Shown piece after piece: positions 36,660 through 47,342 of a DNA stretch of 64,000 bases; within the stretch, counting starts at the first letter, position 1, and each line of letters begins with the position of its first letter. The notes under the pieces were generated by a model. That model searched no databases. It was given only the letters and a program-made list of their open reading frames with translations, and had not been told where the DNA came from. This stretch comes from an uncultured Rhizobiaceae group bacterium (GTDB lineage Bacteria; Pseudomonadota; Alphaproteobacteria; Rhizobiales; Rhizobiaceae), in contig CALLUS010000017.1 of assembly GCA_938010435.1 (NCBI GenBank), forward strand, positions 1 to 64,000, in the 5' to 3' direction. Made by a program: the position numbers and the translations under genes.

Positions 36660-37379
36660 TCACCCTTCAACCAAGGCGAGTTGAGGCACTTTTTGCGCAT
36701 CTCTCTTTTTATCTGCATAGGCAATTTCAACGTTTCGACGGGCAAGACGAGCATGTTCACGTGCCAGATATTCAGCGCGGCTCCCTTCCCCGCTTTCAAT
36801 AGCTTCCAGAATATCGCGATGCTGTTGCTGCCCCACAACCAGTGATGCAAGGAACCGATCTGTGCGTTCAATTTGCGTGGGGAAAGCGCTTGGGGCCGCA
36901 AACGGAAATCGATTGGCCCGCTCAACCTCCTCTTCCACAATAGAGCTGCCGCACAACTGCGCCAATTGCTTGTGAAACTTGGTGTTTAAAATGTCGTAAC
37001 TGCTGGCCTCACCACTTTGAAGAACAGTATCTAAATCGATCAACGTTTCCTTGATTTCATCAAGTATCGCCGGGTCTCTCAATCTTTCAGCAGCCATCCG
37101 TGCAGCTGTTCCTTCAAGAACACCCCGCAATTCAATTGCGTCGAACACATCTGCTAAAGAAAAAGTGCGCACCGTGTAACCGCCACGCCCACGCACCAAC
37201 AAGCCTTCCTGTTCTAATTGCAGCAAAGCTTCACGCAGTGGTGTTCTGGAAATACCAAGATTGTCTGACAACCGCACTTCGCGCAAACGGTCTCCACCAC
37301 TCAACTTACCATTCATGATACGTCCACGCAGTTCGTCCAGCGCTCTAAAAGTTTGCGTGTTGGTTTGAATTTTGCTCAT
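36660..37379 (-). CDS. GntR-family (FCD-type) regulator of the hydroxybenzoate pathway
   Basis: This 239-residue regulator has an N-terminal winged helix (LREVRLSDNLGISRTPLREALLQLEQEGLL at about 32-61) and a C-terminal all-helical FCD effector domain. It diverges from ligA and leads the pobA operon. The two matched operator-like sequences in the intergenic region probably bind it. The effector is likely a pathway acid such as protocatechuate or 4-hydroxybenzoate, which is inference. Repression relieved by the effector is usual for this family. Confidence 0.88.
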   Translation of the reverse strand: MSKIQTNTQTFRALDELRGRIMNGKLSGGDRLREVRLSDNLGISRTPLREALLQLEQEGLLVRGRGGYTVRTFSLADVFDAIELRGVLEGTAARMAAERLRDPAILDEIKETLIDLDTVLQSGEASSYDILNTKFHKQLAQLCGSSIVEEEVERANRFPFAAPSAFPTQIERTDRFLASLVVGQQQHRDILEAIESGEGSRAEYLAREHARLARRNVEIAYADKKRDAQKVPQLALVEG

Positions 37380-37395
37380 AATGTATACAAAACAG
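37380..37395. promoter_or_regulatory. candidate GntR operator 1 (autoregulatory side)
   Basis: AATGTATACAAAACAG contains the perfect palindrome TGTATACA, a core frequent in FCD-type GntR operators. It directly abuts the gntR start codon, so binding would cover the gntR-pobA leader. A near-identical copy lies 51 bases away at 37431-37447, about five helical turns, on the same strand. Confidence 0.6.
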
Positions 37396-37430
37396 CATTA
37401 TTTACGAGTTTCAACAAAAAAATTTAGGCT

Positions 37431-37447
37431 AATGTGTACAAAACCAG
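37431..37447. promoter_or_regulatory. candidate GntR operator 2 (ligA side)
   Basis: AATGTGTACAAAACCAG repeats operator 1 with one substitution in the core (TGTGTACA) and one inserted C. It lies 49 bases before the ligA ATG, close to where the ligA promoter should be. The shared consensus, read on the other strand, is TTTTGTAYACATT. Confidence 0.6.
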
Positions 37448-37496
37448 ATTTTCAATCGATAATAAAACTGCAACAAGTGATCAACAGTGAGGCTTA

Positions 37497-38731
<1,235 letters not shown>

Positions 38732-38740
38732 GACTCAATC

Positions 38741-39694
38741 ATGAAAATTTGTGTAGCGGGCGCTGCTGGTGCCTTCGGTATGAAACACCTCGACGCCCTA
38801 TCAAAAATTGACGGCGTTGAAGTCACTTCGGTTGTGGGACGCACCGCAGAATCCATAAACGCCTTTGCAAGGGAACGCGGCATCGGCCACGCCACAACCG
38901 ATCTCGCCGAAAGTCTTATGCGTGATGATGTGGATGCGGTGATCTTGTCAACGCCCACTCAAATGCACGCCAAACAAAGCATTCAATGCATGAAAGCCGG
39001 CAAGCATGTTCTGGTCGAAATCCCAATGGCAGATACCTTAGCAGATTCTCAAGAAATAGTTCGGATGCAAAAGGAAACTGGCCTCGTTGCAATGGCTGGA
39101 CATGTGCGTCGGTTTAATCCATCTCATCAATGGGTGAACAACAAAATCAAAGGTGGAGATTTGAACATCCAGCAAATGGATGTGCAGACCTATTTCTTCC
39201 GCCGATCCAATATGAACGCCATGGGCAATCCCCGCAGTTGGACAGATCATCTTCTGTGGCATCACGCCTGCCACACAGTTGATCTTTTTCAATATCAAAC
39301 AGGCGAAGTCGCTTCTGAAGTATTTGGTATGCAAGGGCCAACTCATCCCGAATTGGGCATCGCCATGGACATGACTATTGGGTTGAAGACGCCAAGTGGC
39401 AAACTTTGCACCCTGTCGCTTTCATTCAACAATGATGGGCCACTAGGCACATTTTTCCGCTACATCTGCGACAATGGCACCTATGTAGCCAGTTACGACG
39501 ATCTATATGACGGGCGTGAACAACCCATTGATCTGTCTGGTGTCGCCGTCTCTAACAACGGCATTGAATTGATCGACCGTGAATTCATTTCAGCAATTCA
39601 GGAAGGCCGTGAACCCAACTCGTCAGTGGCCCAATGCCTGCCAGCAATGGAAACCCTGCACCGTATCGAACAGGTGATGAACGGGAACACATAG
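38741..39694 (+). CDS. ligC: 4-carboxy-2-hydroxymuconate-6-semialdehyde dehydrogenase
   Basis: This Gfo/Idh/MocA-family NADP-dependent dehydrogenase (317 residues) oxidises the hemiacetal form of the ring-cleavage product to 2-pyrone-4,6-dicarboxylate, the substrate of LigI. The N-terminal ICVAGAAGAFGMKHLDAL binds the dinucleotide. VLVEIPMADTLADS and the DHLLWHHACHTVDLF segment near 166-180 match LigC-type enzymes. It completes the rightward ligABC operon. Confidence 0.93.
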   Translation: MKICVAGAAGAFGMKHLDALSKIDGVEVTSVVGRTAESINAFARERGIGHATTDLAESLMRDDVDAVILSTPTQMHAKQSIQCMKAGKHVLVEIPMADTLADSQEIVRMQKETGLVAMAGHVRRFNPSHQWVNNKIKGGDLNIQQMDVQTYFFRRSNMNAMGNPRSWTDHLLWHHACHTVDLFQYQTGEVASEVFGMQGPTHPELGIAMDMTIGLKTPSGKLCTLSLSFNNDGPLGTFFRYICDNGTYVASYDDLYDGREQPIDLSGVAVSNNGIELIDREFISAIQEGREPNSSVAQCLPAMETLHRIEQVMNGNT

Positions 39695-39836
39695 TCGGGA
39701 AATAAGAACGGATTTAGGGTGCCAAACGATTCGCGCTATCAAACCCAGCCGTACAAAGAATTGGCTATACTTAGATATGGTAAATGAGGCATCTTTTACT
39801 TGACCTTAGTTTCACGACTCGAAGACAGCATGCATT

Positions 39837-40439
39837 ATGAACAAAATTTTCCTTATCTTTCCCGACCCGATCATAGAATTGATCGCGCGAACGTCCGGCT
39901 ATTTTGCCCGACTATTGCGCCCGGGCGTCGATGAAGCTGTCGAGAAAAAAATTCGTGGAATTTTCCTATCCCCCCGTTTTGGCAGCAACCGCTCAACCAT
40001 AGGTCGACACGTTCTATTCCACGGCGTAAACAACATTACTATTGGTAGATCAAACTCGATCAATTCAGGGTCCCAGTTCATTGCGGGGTCCCGTGGGCGC
40101 ATCATAATTGGTGATTTCAGCCATGTGTCTCGCAATTCGGTATTGGCAGGCACCGGCGGAATCACCATTGGAGATCATTGCAAAATTTCCAGTGGCGTAA
40201 TGATTTACACAACTACCTACGACCGCGCCGATGGTGGTTTATTACGCGATGCTCCAGCAAAACGGGAACCAATCACTATTGGCAACGATGTTCACATTGG
40301 CGCCAATGCTTCAATATTGGGCGGTGTAACTATCGGGAACAATGCAACGGTAGCAGCAGGCGCCGTAGTCGCTAAAGACGTCGCTGAAAATGCAATCGTC
40401 GGCGGTGTTCCAGCGAAGCAGATCGGTTCAAATCAATAG
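39837..40439 (+). CDS. hexapeptide-repeat O-acetyltransferase
   Basis: This 200-residue left-handed-beta-helix acyltransferase (WbbJ/LacA-like) has successive hexapeptide turns such as [13 protein letters not shown] and [19 protein letters not shown], ending with [10 protein letters not shown]. The catalytic histidine is probably in DVHIGAN. It stands alone between ligC and the cbb3 operon and converges with ccoS. It could acetylate a glycan made by the polysaccharide island, but it lies about 8 kb from it. Confidence 0.85.
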   Translation: MNKIFLIFPDPIIELIARTSGYFARLLRPGVDEAVEKKIRGIFLSPRFGSNRSTIGRHVLFHGVNNITIGRSNSINSGSQFIAGSRGRIIIGDFSHVSRNSVLAGTGGITIGDHCKISSGVMIYTTTYDRADGGLLRDAPAKREPITIGNDVHIGANASILGGVTIGNNATVAAGAVVAKDVAENAIVGGVPAKQIGSNQ

Positions 40440-40471
40440 CATCTGTGAGTTGATCACAAATTTGGGCATCT

Positions 40472-40624
40472 TCATTCTGATGGCTTGTCTTCATCAATCA
40501 AAATTCGGTTCGCCGCACCTTCTACATCTTCGTACTGTTTTGAACGAAGCGACCAGAAAAAACTGAACAGGGCCGCGCAACCCAACAGAATCGAGATCGG
40601 AATCAGAAAAATCCAGTTGCTCAT
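40472..40624 (-). CDS. ccoS: cbb3 oxidase maturation protein CcoS
   Basis: This 50-residue single-pass membrane protein was found by translating the minus strand downstream of ccoI. It begins MSNWIFLIPISILLG, has the CcoS-typical FSFFWSLRSKQYEDVEGAANRIL, and ends with a charged tail. A GAGGAG ribosome site precedes the ATG. CcoS is needed for insertion of haem and copper cofactors into cbb3 oxidase. It lies 19 bases after ccoI, the usual order. Confidence 0.88.
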   Translation of the reverse strand: MSNWIFLIPISILLGCAALFSFFWSLRSKQYEDVEGAANRILIDEDKPSE

Positions 40625-40643
40625 CGTTGGTCGCTCCTCACAT

Positions 40644-42818
40644 TTAAGGCTGTTTGCGCCACATCAGGCGAGCTGAATTCAACACAACCAGTATGGACGA
40701 AGTAGACATGGCTATTGCGGCAATCAGCGGTGTTGCAAAGCCTAAAATGGCAATGGGCAAGGCTAAGAAATTGTACAAGATCGCCATTTTGAAGTTTTGA
40801 CGAATGTACATATTTGCCTTTCGGGAAATTTCCATTGTCTCCATCACTGGCAATTTTTCCGCATCCAGCATTAAAAAGTCAGCAGCTGAGCGGCCCGCAT
40901 CTGCACCGCTTGCTGGCGCCATGGAAGCATGGGCTACGGAAAGCGCTGGCACATCGTTCAAACCATCCCCGATCATCAACAAGCGATGGTCCTGCTCTTG
41001 AAAATCTTCAACAATGCGAAGTTTTTCATCAGGGCTACATTCTGCTTTGAAGTTCGTAATGCCAATTAGGTTTGCAGTTTTTTGAACCGAACTTTTAATA
41101 TCACCGGAGAGAAGTTGAACATTCAATCCAGTATCAATAAGGCGTTTCACTTGTTCCGCAGCGCCGGGTAAAGGTAAATCTTCAAAATCAAATTGGGCCT
41201 GAAGCTCACCATTTTTGGTTAGAATTACGGACGAAGATGTGTCGTCAATCTTTGCGTCGCTAGTGTCGGCAAACAACCATTTTGTCGAACCCAAATGATA
41301 AGTGTCGCCCAGATATTGAGCTTCAAGGCCTTTGCCCGGATACTCCGTAACGTCAACAATTGGAATCTCGATGGCATCATCTGGATTTGATTCATATTTA
41401 AATATAGCCCGTGAAAACGGGTGTGTTGAGTGCGCCGCAATTGCGCGTGCAATTAAAAATACGTCCGGGGAAGTATCGTTACCGTTCACAAGCGATGGCA
41501 CACCGAAGGTTAGCGTACCTGTCTTATCAAAAATCACAGTGTCAATTTCATTCATCCGCTCCAACGCAGCACCGTCATGTGTCAAAATTCCTGATTTGAA
41601 TAGACGACGCATCGCGATCACCTGAACCATAGGAACGGCAAGAGCCAAGGCGCATGGACACGTGATAATAAGGACCGCGATGGCAGCTGATATCGACTGA
41701 TGAAAATCGCCTGAATAGAAAATCCATCCGATGAATGTCAGAAGTGCTGTCAGATGAACAACAGGCGAATAGTATAGAACCATACGGTCCGCCAACGGCA
41801 GGTAAGAACTGCGACTGGATGATGCGCGTTCCATGGATTTTATCGTTTTAGACAGAAATGAATCTTCTTGCGTCGCTCTAACCCGCACGAGCAATCGTCG
41901 TTCCAAATTGAGCATTCCGGACAAAACCAGATTGCCTGTTTGGACTCCAGCTGGAATGCTCTCGCCATTCACCATGGATGTATCAACACTGGATATTCCG
42001 GCTTCTACCTGTCCATCCAGTGATATGCGTTCGCCATTCAACACCTCAATAGTGTCACCCACCGCAACATCACAAAGCGAACGGTAAACAGATTTCTTGC
42101 CTTCAATAACATTCACACCCACCGGCAATAATTTTGCCATAGCCGAAGCAGTGTCTGAGGCTTTATTACGCACCCATTGATCCAACGTTCTTCCTATTAA
42201 CAGGAAGAAAAGCAGCATGACGGAGGCATCAAAATAAACAGCATGATGTCCGGTCACAGTGTCATAAAGGCTCAAAGCGAACGCAAGACAAACACCAACA
42301 GAGATAGGCACGTCCATATTGGTCTTACGGTGTTTAAGTGCCATCCAAGCCGATTGGAAAAACACGCGGCCGGAATAAAGCAGTGTCGGAAAAGCAATGA
42401 CTGCGGAGATCCAATGGAACAACAACCGCATATCTGCTTCTGCACCGGACCACACCGCAACAGACATCATCATAATGTTGCTGCTGGCAAAACCTGCCAC
42501 AGCCGTCGCTTTCAAGAGTTTTGAATTGCCCTCTGATTTGATATTGTCATCATCGCGGCTCAAATGCGCCTGATGGCCTGAGGCCTCAATGGTTTCAATC
42601 AGGCCGGGCGGTGTATCACCAGACCATTCCACATCAACCCATTTGCGAGAAAGATTGACTCTGCTCTTTGAAACACTTTCCAAACCTGTCAGCGCATTTT
42701 CAACGGTACGCATACACCCGGCACAATGAAGTGATGGCACAGCAACGCGGGTGCGCCATGTTTTATCTGTCAGCCTCTCGCTGCAAAGCAGAAGTTCATT
42801 GCCAGCTGCAGTTGCCAA
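40644..42818 (-). CDS. ccoI: copper-transporting P1B ATPase of cbb3 assembly
   Basis: This 724-residue P-type ATPase (FixI/CcoI/CtpA2 type) exports copper for the binuclear centre of cbb3 oxidase. The N-terminal metal-binding domain has HCAGCMRTVE (Cys32 and Cys35). ITCPCALALAVP is the transmembrane CPC copper motif, DKTGTLTFG the phosphorylation site, HSTHPFSRAI the HP motif and GDGLNDVPAL the hinge. It follows the DUF2189 gene by three bases in the leftward operon. Confidence 0.94.
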   Translation of the reverse strand: MATAAGNELLLCSERLTDKTWRTRVAVPSLHCAGCMRTVENALTGLESVSKSRVNLSRKWVDVEWSGDTPPGLIETIEASGHQAHLSRDDDNIKSEGNSKLLKATAVAGFASSNIMMMSVAVWSGAEADMRLLFHWISAVIAFPTLLYSGRVFFQSAWMALKHRKTNMDVPISVGVCLAFALSLYDTVTGHHAVYFDASVMLLFFLLIGRTLDQWVRNKASDTASAMAKLLPVGVNVIEGKKSVYRSLCDVAVGDTIEVLNGERISLDGQVEAGISSVDTSMVNGESIPAGVQTGNLVLSGMLNLERRLLVRVRATQEDSFLSKTIKSMERASSSRSSYLPLADRMVLYYSPVVHLTALLTFIGWIFYSGDFHQSISAAIAVLIITCPCALALAVPMVQVIAMRRLFKSGILTHDGAALERMNEIDTVIFDKTGTLTFGVPSLVNGNDTSPDVFLIARAIAAHSTHPFSRAIFKYESNPDDAIEIPIVDVTEYPGKGLEAQYLGDTYHLGSTKWLFADTSDAKIDDTSSSVILTKNGELQAQFDFEDLPLPGAAEQVKRLIDTGLNVQLLSGDIKSSVQKTANLIGITNFKAECSPDEKLRIVEDFQEQDHRLLMIGDGLNDVPALSVAHASMAPASGADAGRSAADFLMLDAEKLPVMETMEISRKANMYIRQNFKMAILYNFLALPIAILGFATPLIAAIAMSTSSILVVLNSARLMWRKQP

Positions 42819-42821
42819 TGT

Positions 42822-43634
42822 TCACGCACCGGCATCGAATTGCACACCCGGCTCCTTCATAGCCAAATAGGCGTGCCACGAAGCATGTCCCAAAACTGGA
42901 AAAACAATGGTCAGTGCCAAAAACCCTGTCAAACAGGATAGCACGAAACAAGAAAGCACAATGAAACCCCAAACGATCATCACGCCCTTATTGTGCCAAG
43001 CAAGAGCGATGCTGTTGCCCATTGCAGAAAATGCATCAATATTTTTGTCCAACAGCATTGGGATTGAAAATGCGCTTATGGAAAAAGAGAATGCAGCAAA
43101 CAAACCGCCAACCAAACTGCCTACAATTAACAATGCCCAACCCGAGCCAGTGAAAAATAAAGTGTTTGTCACTGCTTCCAGCCCATTAAACGGAAGCAGC
43201 CCAAAAAACAGCGCATACAATAATACGGCAGCGCGCACCCAAAGCATGACCAACAAAAACAGGATTACCCCGATGAACAATATTTGACCGCCTGCATGGT
43301 CCAATCTCGGGCGCGTGTTCGAAAAATTGAAGGAGTCGCCAGTCGTAATCTTGTGACTGATCTCATACAAACCCACAGCAAAAGCAGGTCCTATGACCAT
43401 AAAACCCGATATGGCTGGCAGTAGAAAGTGTTCAATTTGAAAATTGTAAAGAGCGCCAATCAAAAGCACTGATACAACAAATATAGCGATGCCGTAAAAC
43501 AGGCTCAACAAGCCTCCTTTTTTGAAATCGCCCCAGCCCTTGGACAACCATTGCAAAGGGGCAGTAACCTCAAGATTGCGATTCCAGTTTCGCTGTTTTG
43601 GAAGTGCCGGAACGATTTCAGGAAGCGTGTCCAT
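42822..43634 (-). CDS. DUF2189 membrane protein in the cbb3 operon
   Basis: This 270-residue protein has about six to seven hydrophobic helices. WLSKGWGDFKKGGLLSLFYGI near the start and the GPAFAVGLYEISHK segment are typical of DUF2189 proteins, which often sit beside ccoNOQP in alphaproteobacteria. The function is not established. It occupies the place where fixG/fixH would normally be found. Confidence 0.82.
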   Translation of the reverse strand: MDTLPEIVPALPKQRNWNRNLEVTAPLQWLSKGWGDFKKGGLLSLFYGIAIFVVSVLLIGALYNFQIEHFLLPAISGFMVIGPAFAVGLYEISHKITTGDSFNFSNTRPRLDHAGGQILFIGVILFLLVMLWVRAAVLLYALFFGLLPFNGLEAVTNTLFFTGSGWALLIVGSLVGGLFAAFSFSISAFSIPMLLDKNIDAFSAMGNSIALAWHNKGVMIVWGFIVLSCFVLSCLTGFLALTIVFPVLGHASWHAYLAMKEPGVQFDAGA

Positions 43635-43687
43635 GTTCTAAACCTCGCATTTTCTCAATATTAGAGTTTGCTCATTGTTCATATTCT

Positions 43688-43873
43688 TCAACATGATGAT
43701 TTTGCCGCGCGATAGCTGTTATTGACATCACCACTGGTTTTACTATGTGCCACACAATCCGGTTGTGAGCTGAAGGCAACAAAAACCAGATGTGCATTTG
43801 CCGTAAAAAGAACGGCAAGGCCCGCAGAGACCAGCGATAAGATTTTCCAGTTATTACGCCCAAACTCGATCAT
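43688..43873 (-). CDS. 61-residue single-pass membrane protein in the cbb3 operon
   Basis: Start 43873 is preferred because its ATG overlaps the ccoP stop codon (ATGA). An upstream in-frame start would run far into ccoP. The product begins MIEFGRNNWKILSLVSAG, has one membrane helix (about residues 10-32) and a hydrophilic tail with two cysteines. I do not recognise a named family. Its position after ccoP suggests a role in oxidase assembly or stability, possibly replacing FixH, but it lacks the longer FixH periplasmic domain. Confidence 0.65.
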   Translation of the reverse strand: MIEFGRNNWKILSLVSAGLAVLFTANAHLVFVAFSSQPDCVAHSKTSGDVNNSYRAAKSSC

Positions 43874-44763
43874 TTGGATTTGCCCTTGTTTGCGGATTCT
43901 AAATCCATGACATAGAGCGTCAATATTTTTCGTTCTGTCTCGCTCAAACGGCCTTCCCAAGAAGGCATGTGTCCTTTGCGGCCATTCCATATAGTTTGAA
44001 ACAACGAGCTTGTGTCCCCACCATAGATCCAAACATTATCGATCAAATTCGGGGCGCCAATATCAGTATCACCTTTAGCATCTTCGCCGTGGCAGGACGC
44101 GCAATTTTCTTCAAAAACCAGACTTCCATTTTCTGCGTTTCCGTAATCCATTTTCCCGTCGATGGGCGTTTCGCCGCTCTTAAGCACATAAGCGATAACA
44201 TCTTTTATAGCTTGACGTTCCAACATACCTTCACGCCCAAAGGCCAACATTTCAGCCGTCCTTGTGTCAGGGTGTTGATCGTTGATCCCGACTTTCAGTG
44301 TTTCCATGATGACATCTTCATCGCGCTCCCAAAGCCAAGCACTGTCAGTCAGGTTTGGAAAACCAATTTCACCCTTCCCCTGAACACCGTGACAAGCCGC
44401 ACAATTGTCTTGGAAGAGAAGATGCGCGTCAGAGCGAACTTGAGACAGCAATTCTGGCTTCTCAATCAGCCCATCATAAGTGATAGCTTGAATTTGCTGA
44501 TCGATATCAGACCGTTTACCGGCAACCTGCTGTATCTCCTGAACTAACTGCGCACGTTCATCAGTTTTTAAAATACCGGGAGTGAAGGTATTCCAAATCG
44601 GCCATGTGGGCCAAATAACCCACATAATGACCGATATGATGACACTGCCGATCAAACAGGCCCAAACAATTCTCGGCACACGCGTGTTCAGTTCTTTTAT
44701 CCCATTCCACTCGTGCCCCGTCGTCATGTGGCCGGAGTGATTATCGCGTTCCCCTACTGACAT
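43870..44763 (-). CDS. ccoP: cbb3 oxidase subunit III (dihaem cytochrome c)
   Basis: This 297-residue membrane-anchored cytochrome has one main helix at about residues 31-53. Two CxxCH haem-c sites follow, CAACH at 121-125 and CASCH at 221-225. Downstream methionine ligands are in EMLAFGREGML and GHMPSWEGRL. It delivers electrons from the bc1/cytochrome c pool to CcoO and CcoN. It overlaps ccoQ by ten bases and the small membrane protein gene by four. Confidence 0.95.
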   Translation of the reverse strand: MSVGERDNHSGHMTTGHEWNGIKELNTRVPRIVWACLIGSVIISVIMWVIWPTWPIWNTFTPGILKTDERAQLVQEIQQVAGKRSDIDQQIQAITYDGLIEKPELLSQVRSDAHLLFQDNCAACHGVQGKGEIGFPNLTDSAWLWERDEDVIMETLKVGINDQHPDTRTAEMLAFGREGMLERQAIKDVIAYVLKSGETPIDGKMDYGNAENGSLVFEENCASCHGEDAKGDTDIGAPNLIDNVWIYGGDTSSLFQTIWNGRKGHMPSWEGRLSETERKILTLYVMDLESANKGKSK

Positions 44764-44924
44764 GGCTTGTCCTCGCTTTCGATAATGCTGTTTGCTGCAG
44801 CATCAAACCGATCACGATTGTTGGGCCAAAAGGCATAGAGTAAGACAACAACCGACATTCCCATAAGGTAAAACAACCCGTAGGATTTAGAAAACGCAAC
44901 GAGAGTATTGTGATCAAAGTCCAT
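44754..44924 (-). CDS. ccoQ: cbb3 oxidase subunit IV
   Basis: This 56-residue protein begins MDFDHNTLVAFSKSYGLFYL, a typical FixQ/CcoQ start with one membrane helix and a charged C-terminal end. It lies between ccoO and ccoP. A longer open frame extends upstream into ccoO, but the CcoQ start is clear from homology and position, one base after ccoO ends. CcoQ stabilises the oxidase complex. Confidence 0.88.
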   Translation of the reverse strand: MDFDHNTLVAFSKSYGLFYLMGMSVVVLLYAFWPNNRDRFDAAANSIIESEDKPCQ

Positions 44925-44925
44925 A

Positions 44926-45663
44926 TTACTCTCCTTTCTTCTCAGAATTGTTGTCCGCATAAGGTACTTGGGTGAGTTGACCAATAATTTGAAGATAAGC
45001 CACCAACGCATCCATTTGTGTAACTGTTTTCGGGTCACCATCAAAGGCGCGAACATTTGTCGCTTCACCATATCTTTCAAGCACACCATCTTGACCGGCA
45101 CTTTCCGGCGTGGCCTGAGCGTAGGCATCTGCAGTAGCGTTCTCGACCTGCTCATCTGTGTAAGGAACGCCAACACGTTGCTGTGCCTTCAGGTGCAAAG
45201 AAAGGTCTTTCATCTCCAACGGGGTTTTCGCCAACCAACCGTATTTTGGCATGATTGATGTTGGCACAACATCCCGTGGGTTGATCAAATGAGCAACATG
45301 CCAAGCGTCAGAATATTTCGCACCAACCCGCGCGAGATCAGGGCCCGTTCGCTTTGAACCCCAAAGATGAGGGTGATCATATTTGGATTCAACAGCAAGT
45401 GAATAAGGGCCATAGCGCTCAACTTCATTGCGCAAGGTCCGCACCATTTGGGAGTGGCAAGCATAACAGCCTTCGGAAATGTAGATATTACGCCCCATCA
45501 ACTCCAAGGGAGTGTAAGTGCGCATATCTTGCGTTTCTTCAACTGTCTCATCAATTGTGAACAATGGCGCAATTTCTACCAATCCGCCAATGCCGGAGAC
45601 CACGATAATACCCAGCGCCAAAGCGACAGAATTGCGTTCAAGCTTATAGTGAGTTTTGAACAT
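44926..45663 (-). CDS. ccoO: cbb3 oxidase subunit II (monohaem cytochrome c)
   Basis: The start ATG at 45663 has GGAG eight bases upstream and follows the ccoN stop directly; a GTG at 45672 is the alternative. The 245-residue product has an N-terminal membrane anchor (about 12-34) and the haem site GCYACH at 65-70. KRTGPDLARVGAKYSDAWHVAHL and PTSIMPKYGWL follow, the latter carrying the Met ligand. It passes electrons from CcoP to CcoN. Confidence 0.94.
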   Translation of the reverse strand: MFKTHYKLERNSVALALGIIVVSGIGGLVEIAPLFTIDETVEETQDMRTYTPLELMGRNIYISEGCYACHSQMVRTLRNEVERYGPYSLAVESKYDHPHLWGSKRTGPDLARVGAKYSDAWHVAHLINPRDVVPTSIMPKYGWLAKTPLEMKDLSLHLKAQQRVGVPYTDEQVENATADAYAQATPESAGQDGVLERYGEATNVRAFDGDPKTVTQMDALVAYLQIIGQLTQVPYADNNSEKKGE

Positions 45664-45668
45664 ATCGA

Positions 45669-47306
45669 TCACTCCGCCGGTTGAAGAGTTGCAACAGATT
45701 GATCGACAGACTCAGTGTCTGTTTCAGTTGCCATACGAGTGGTCATCCAAACATTGTAAAGACACAGAATGGTTCCCGTTAAAAACAACAACCCGCCGAT
45801 ACCCCGTGCCACATAATAAGGTCGCATAGCATCTACAGATTCCATAAAGGAATAAGCCAATGTGCCTCCATCATTGTATGTGCGCCACATCAAGCCCTGA
45901 ATGATACCTGCATTCCAAAGCGCGAAGACGTAGACAACTGTGCCTGCAAGTGCGAGCCAGAAGTGCACCTCAATCAAGCGTGCCGAATACATGCTTTTCC
46001 GTTTCCACAACCAAGGCACCAAGGCATAGAATGATCCAAATACAATCATTGCCACCCATCCTAAAGCTCCTGAATGTACGTGGCCCACTGTCCAATCCGT
46101 ATAGTGTGACAGGGAATTCACTGGCCTGATTGCCATAAAAGATCCTTCGAATGTGGACAATCCGTAAAAAATTGCAGCAACCATCATAAAGCGCAGAACC
46201 GCATCGTCGCGGACACGATGCCAAGCGCCGTTCAAAGTCATAAGAGCATTCCCTGCGGAGGCCCATGACGGCACCAGCAACATCACTGAAAAGCTCATAC
46301 CCAAGTTTTGAACCCAATGGGGAAGCGCGGTGTAGTGAAGATGGTGAGAGCCTGCCCACATATAGAAAAATGTAATGCCCCAAAAACTGATGATCGACAT
46401 CCGATAGGAATAGATAGGTCGTTGAGCACGCTTGGGCAGATAGTAATACATCATGCCAAGGAATCCGGCGGTCAGAAAAAACGCAACTGCATTGTGACCA
46501 TACCACCACTGGGTCATGGCATCTTGAACACCCGAAAACAAAGAGTAGCTTTTTGCTGATCCCCAAGACAAAGGAACAGCAAGATTGTTCACGATATGGA
46601 GAACAGCAACCACCAAAATGAAAGCCATATAATACCAGTTAGACACATAAATATGCGGTTCTTTACGTCGGGCCAATGTCCAGATGTAAAGACCGAAATA
46701 AGACACCCAAACAATCACCAACCAGATATCCGCGTACCATTCCGGTTCAGCATATTCGCGTGACTGGGTGATCCCCATAAAGTAACCGGTGACACCAAGC
46801 AGGCAGAAAAGATTGTAACCCCAAAGCACAAACCATGGCAGCACCTGACTGGGCAAACGCGCCCGTGAGGTACGTTGAACCACATGAAATGATGTTGCGA
46901 TCAGTGCATTACCGCCGAAACCAAATATGACGCCTGTGGTATGTGAAGGACGCAACCGACCAAAGCTCGACCACCCTTCTGAGAAAGTCATATCCGGGAA
47001 TGCCATAAGCCAAGCAATCCAATCGCCGATGAACATACCAAATATACCCCAGATCAGTGCCAGAAAAATACCGACTTTGCTGGGGTCATCATAATAAGAT
47101 TGAGAACGATCTTCACTTGGTTCAGGTTTATACAGATTGCGGGCACCCACAATGATGGCCAGACCGCCAGCAGCCACAAACAGCAAAGCATGAATGCCAA
47201 GAATGTCGTTTCTACCCAAAATAGCCAGAGTGAAACCACCAATCAATATGGCGAGCCCTATCGCAATAATATTTTGACGTTCGCTACTGGTAAGTTGTGC
47301 CATCAT
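45669..47306 (-). CDS. ccoN: cbb3 oxidase catalytic subunit I
   Basis: This 545-residue haem-copper oxidase subunit has about fourteen helices. It contains QWWYGHNAVAFFLTAGFLG, SHHLHYTALPHW and DWTVGHVHSGALGW, whose histidines bind haem b, haem b3 and CuB. The tyrosine in WYGHNAVAFF and nearby residues match C-family oxidases rather than A- or B-family. It reduces oxygen with high affinity at the inner membrane. It is preceded at 36 bases by two small genes in the same direction and followed by ccoOQP. Confidence 0.96.
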   Translation of the reverse strand: MMAQLTSSERQNIIAIGLAILIGGFTLAILGRNDILGIHALLFVAAGGLAIIVGARNLYKPEPSEDRSQSYYDDPSKVGIFLALIWGIFGMFIGDWIAWLMAFPDMTFSEGWSSFGRLRPSHTTGVIFGFGGNALIATSFHVVQRTSRARLPSQVLPWFVLWGYNLFCLLGVTGYFMGITQSREYAEPEWYADIWLVIVWVSYFGLYIWTLARRKEPHIYVSNWYYMAFILVVAVLHIVNNLAVPLSWGSAKSYSLFSGVQDAMTQWWYGHNAVAFFLTAGFLGMMYYYLPKRAQRPIYSYRMSIISFWGITFFYMWAGSHHLHYTALPHWVQNLGMSFSVMLLVPSWASAGNALMTLNGAWHRVRDDAVLRFMMVAAIFYGLSTFEGSFMAIRPVNSLSHYTDWTVGHVHSGALGWVAMIVFGSFYALVPWLWKRKSMYSARLIEVHFWLALAGTVVYVFALWNAGIIQGLMWRTYNDGGTLAYSFMESVDAMRPYYVARGIGGLLFLTGTILCLYNVWMTTRMATETDTESVDQSVATLQPAE

Positions 47307-47342
47307 TTGAATACAGCTCCTTATTTTTGCCAGGCCTTAAAG

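Noticed and set aside
40445-40462. TGTGA-N5-TCACA dyad between acyltransferase and ccoS
   Set aside because: The spacing is one base short of a CRP site, it lies between convergent genes where no promoter is needed, and the stem is too short for a terminator.
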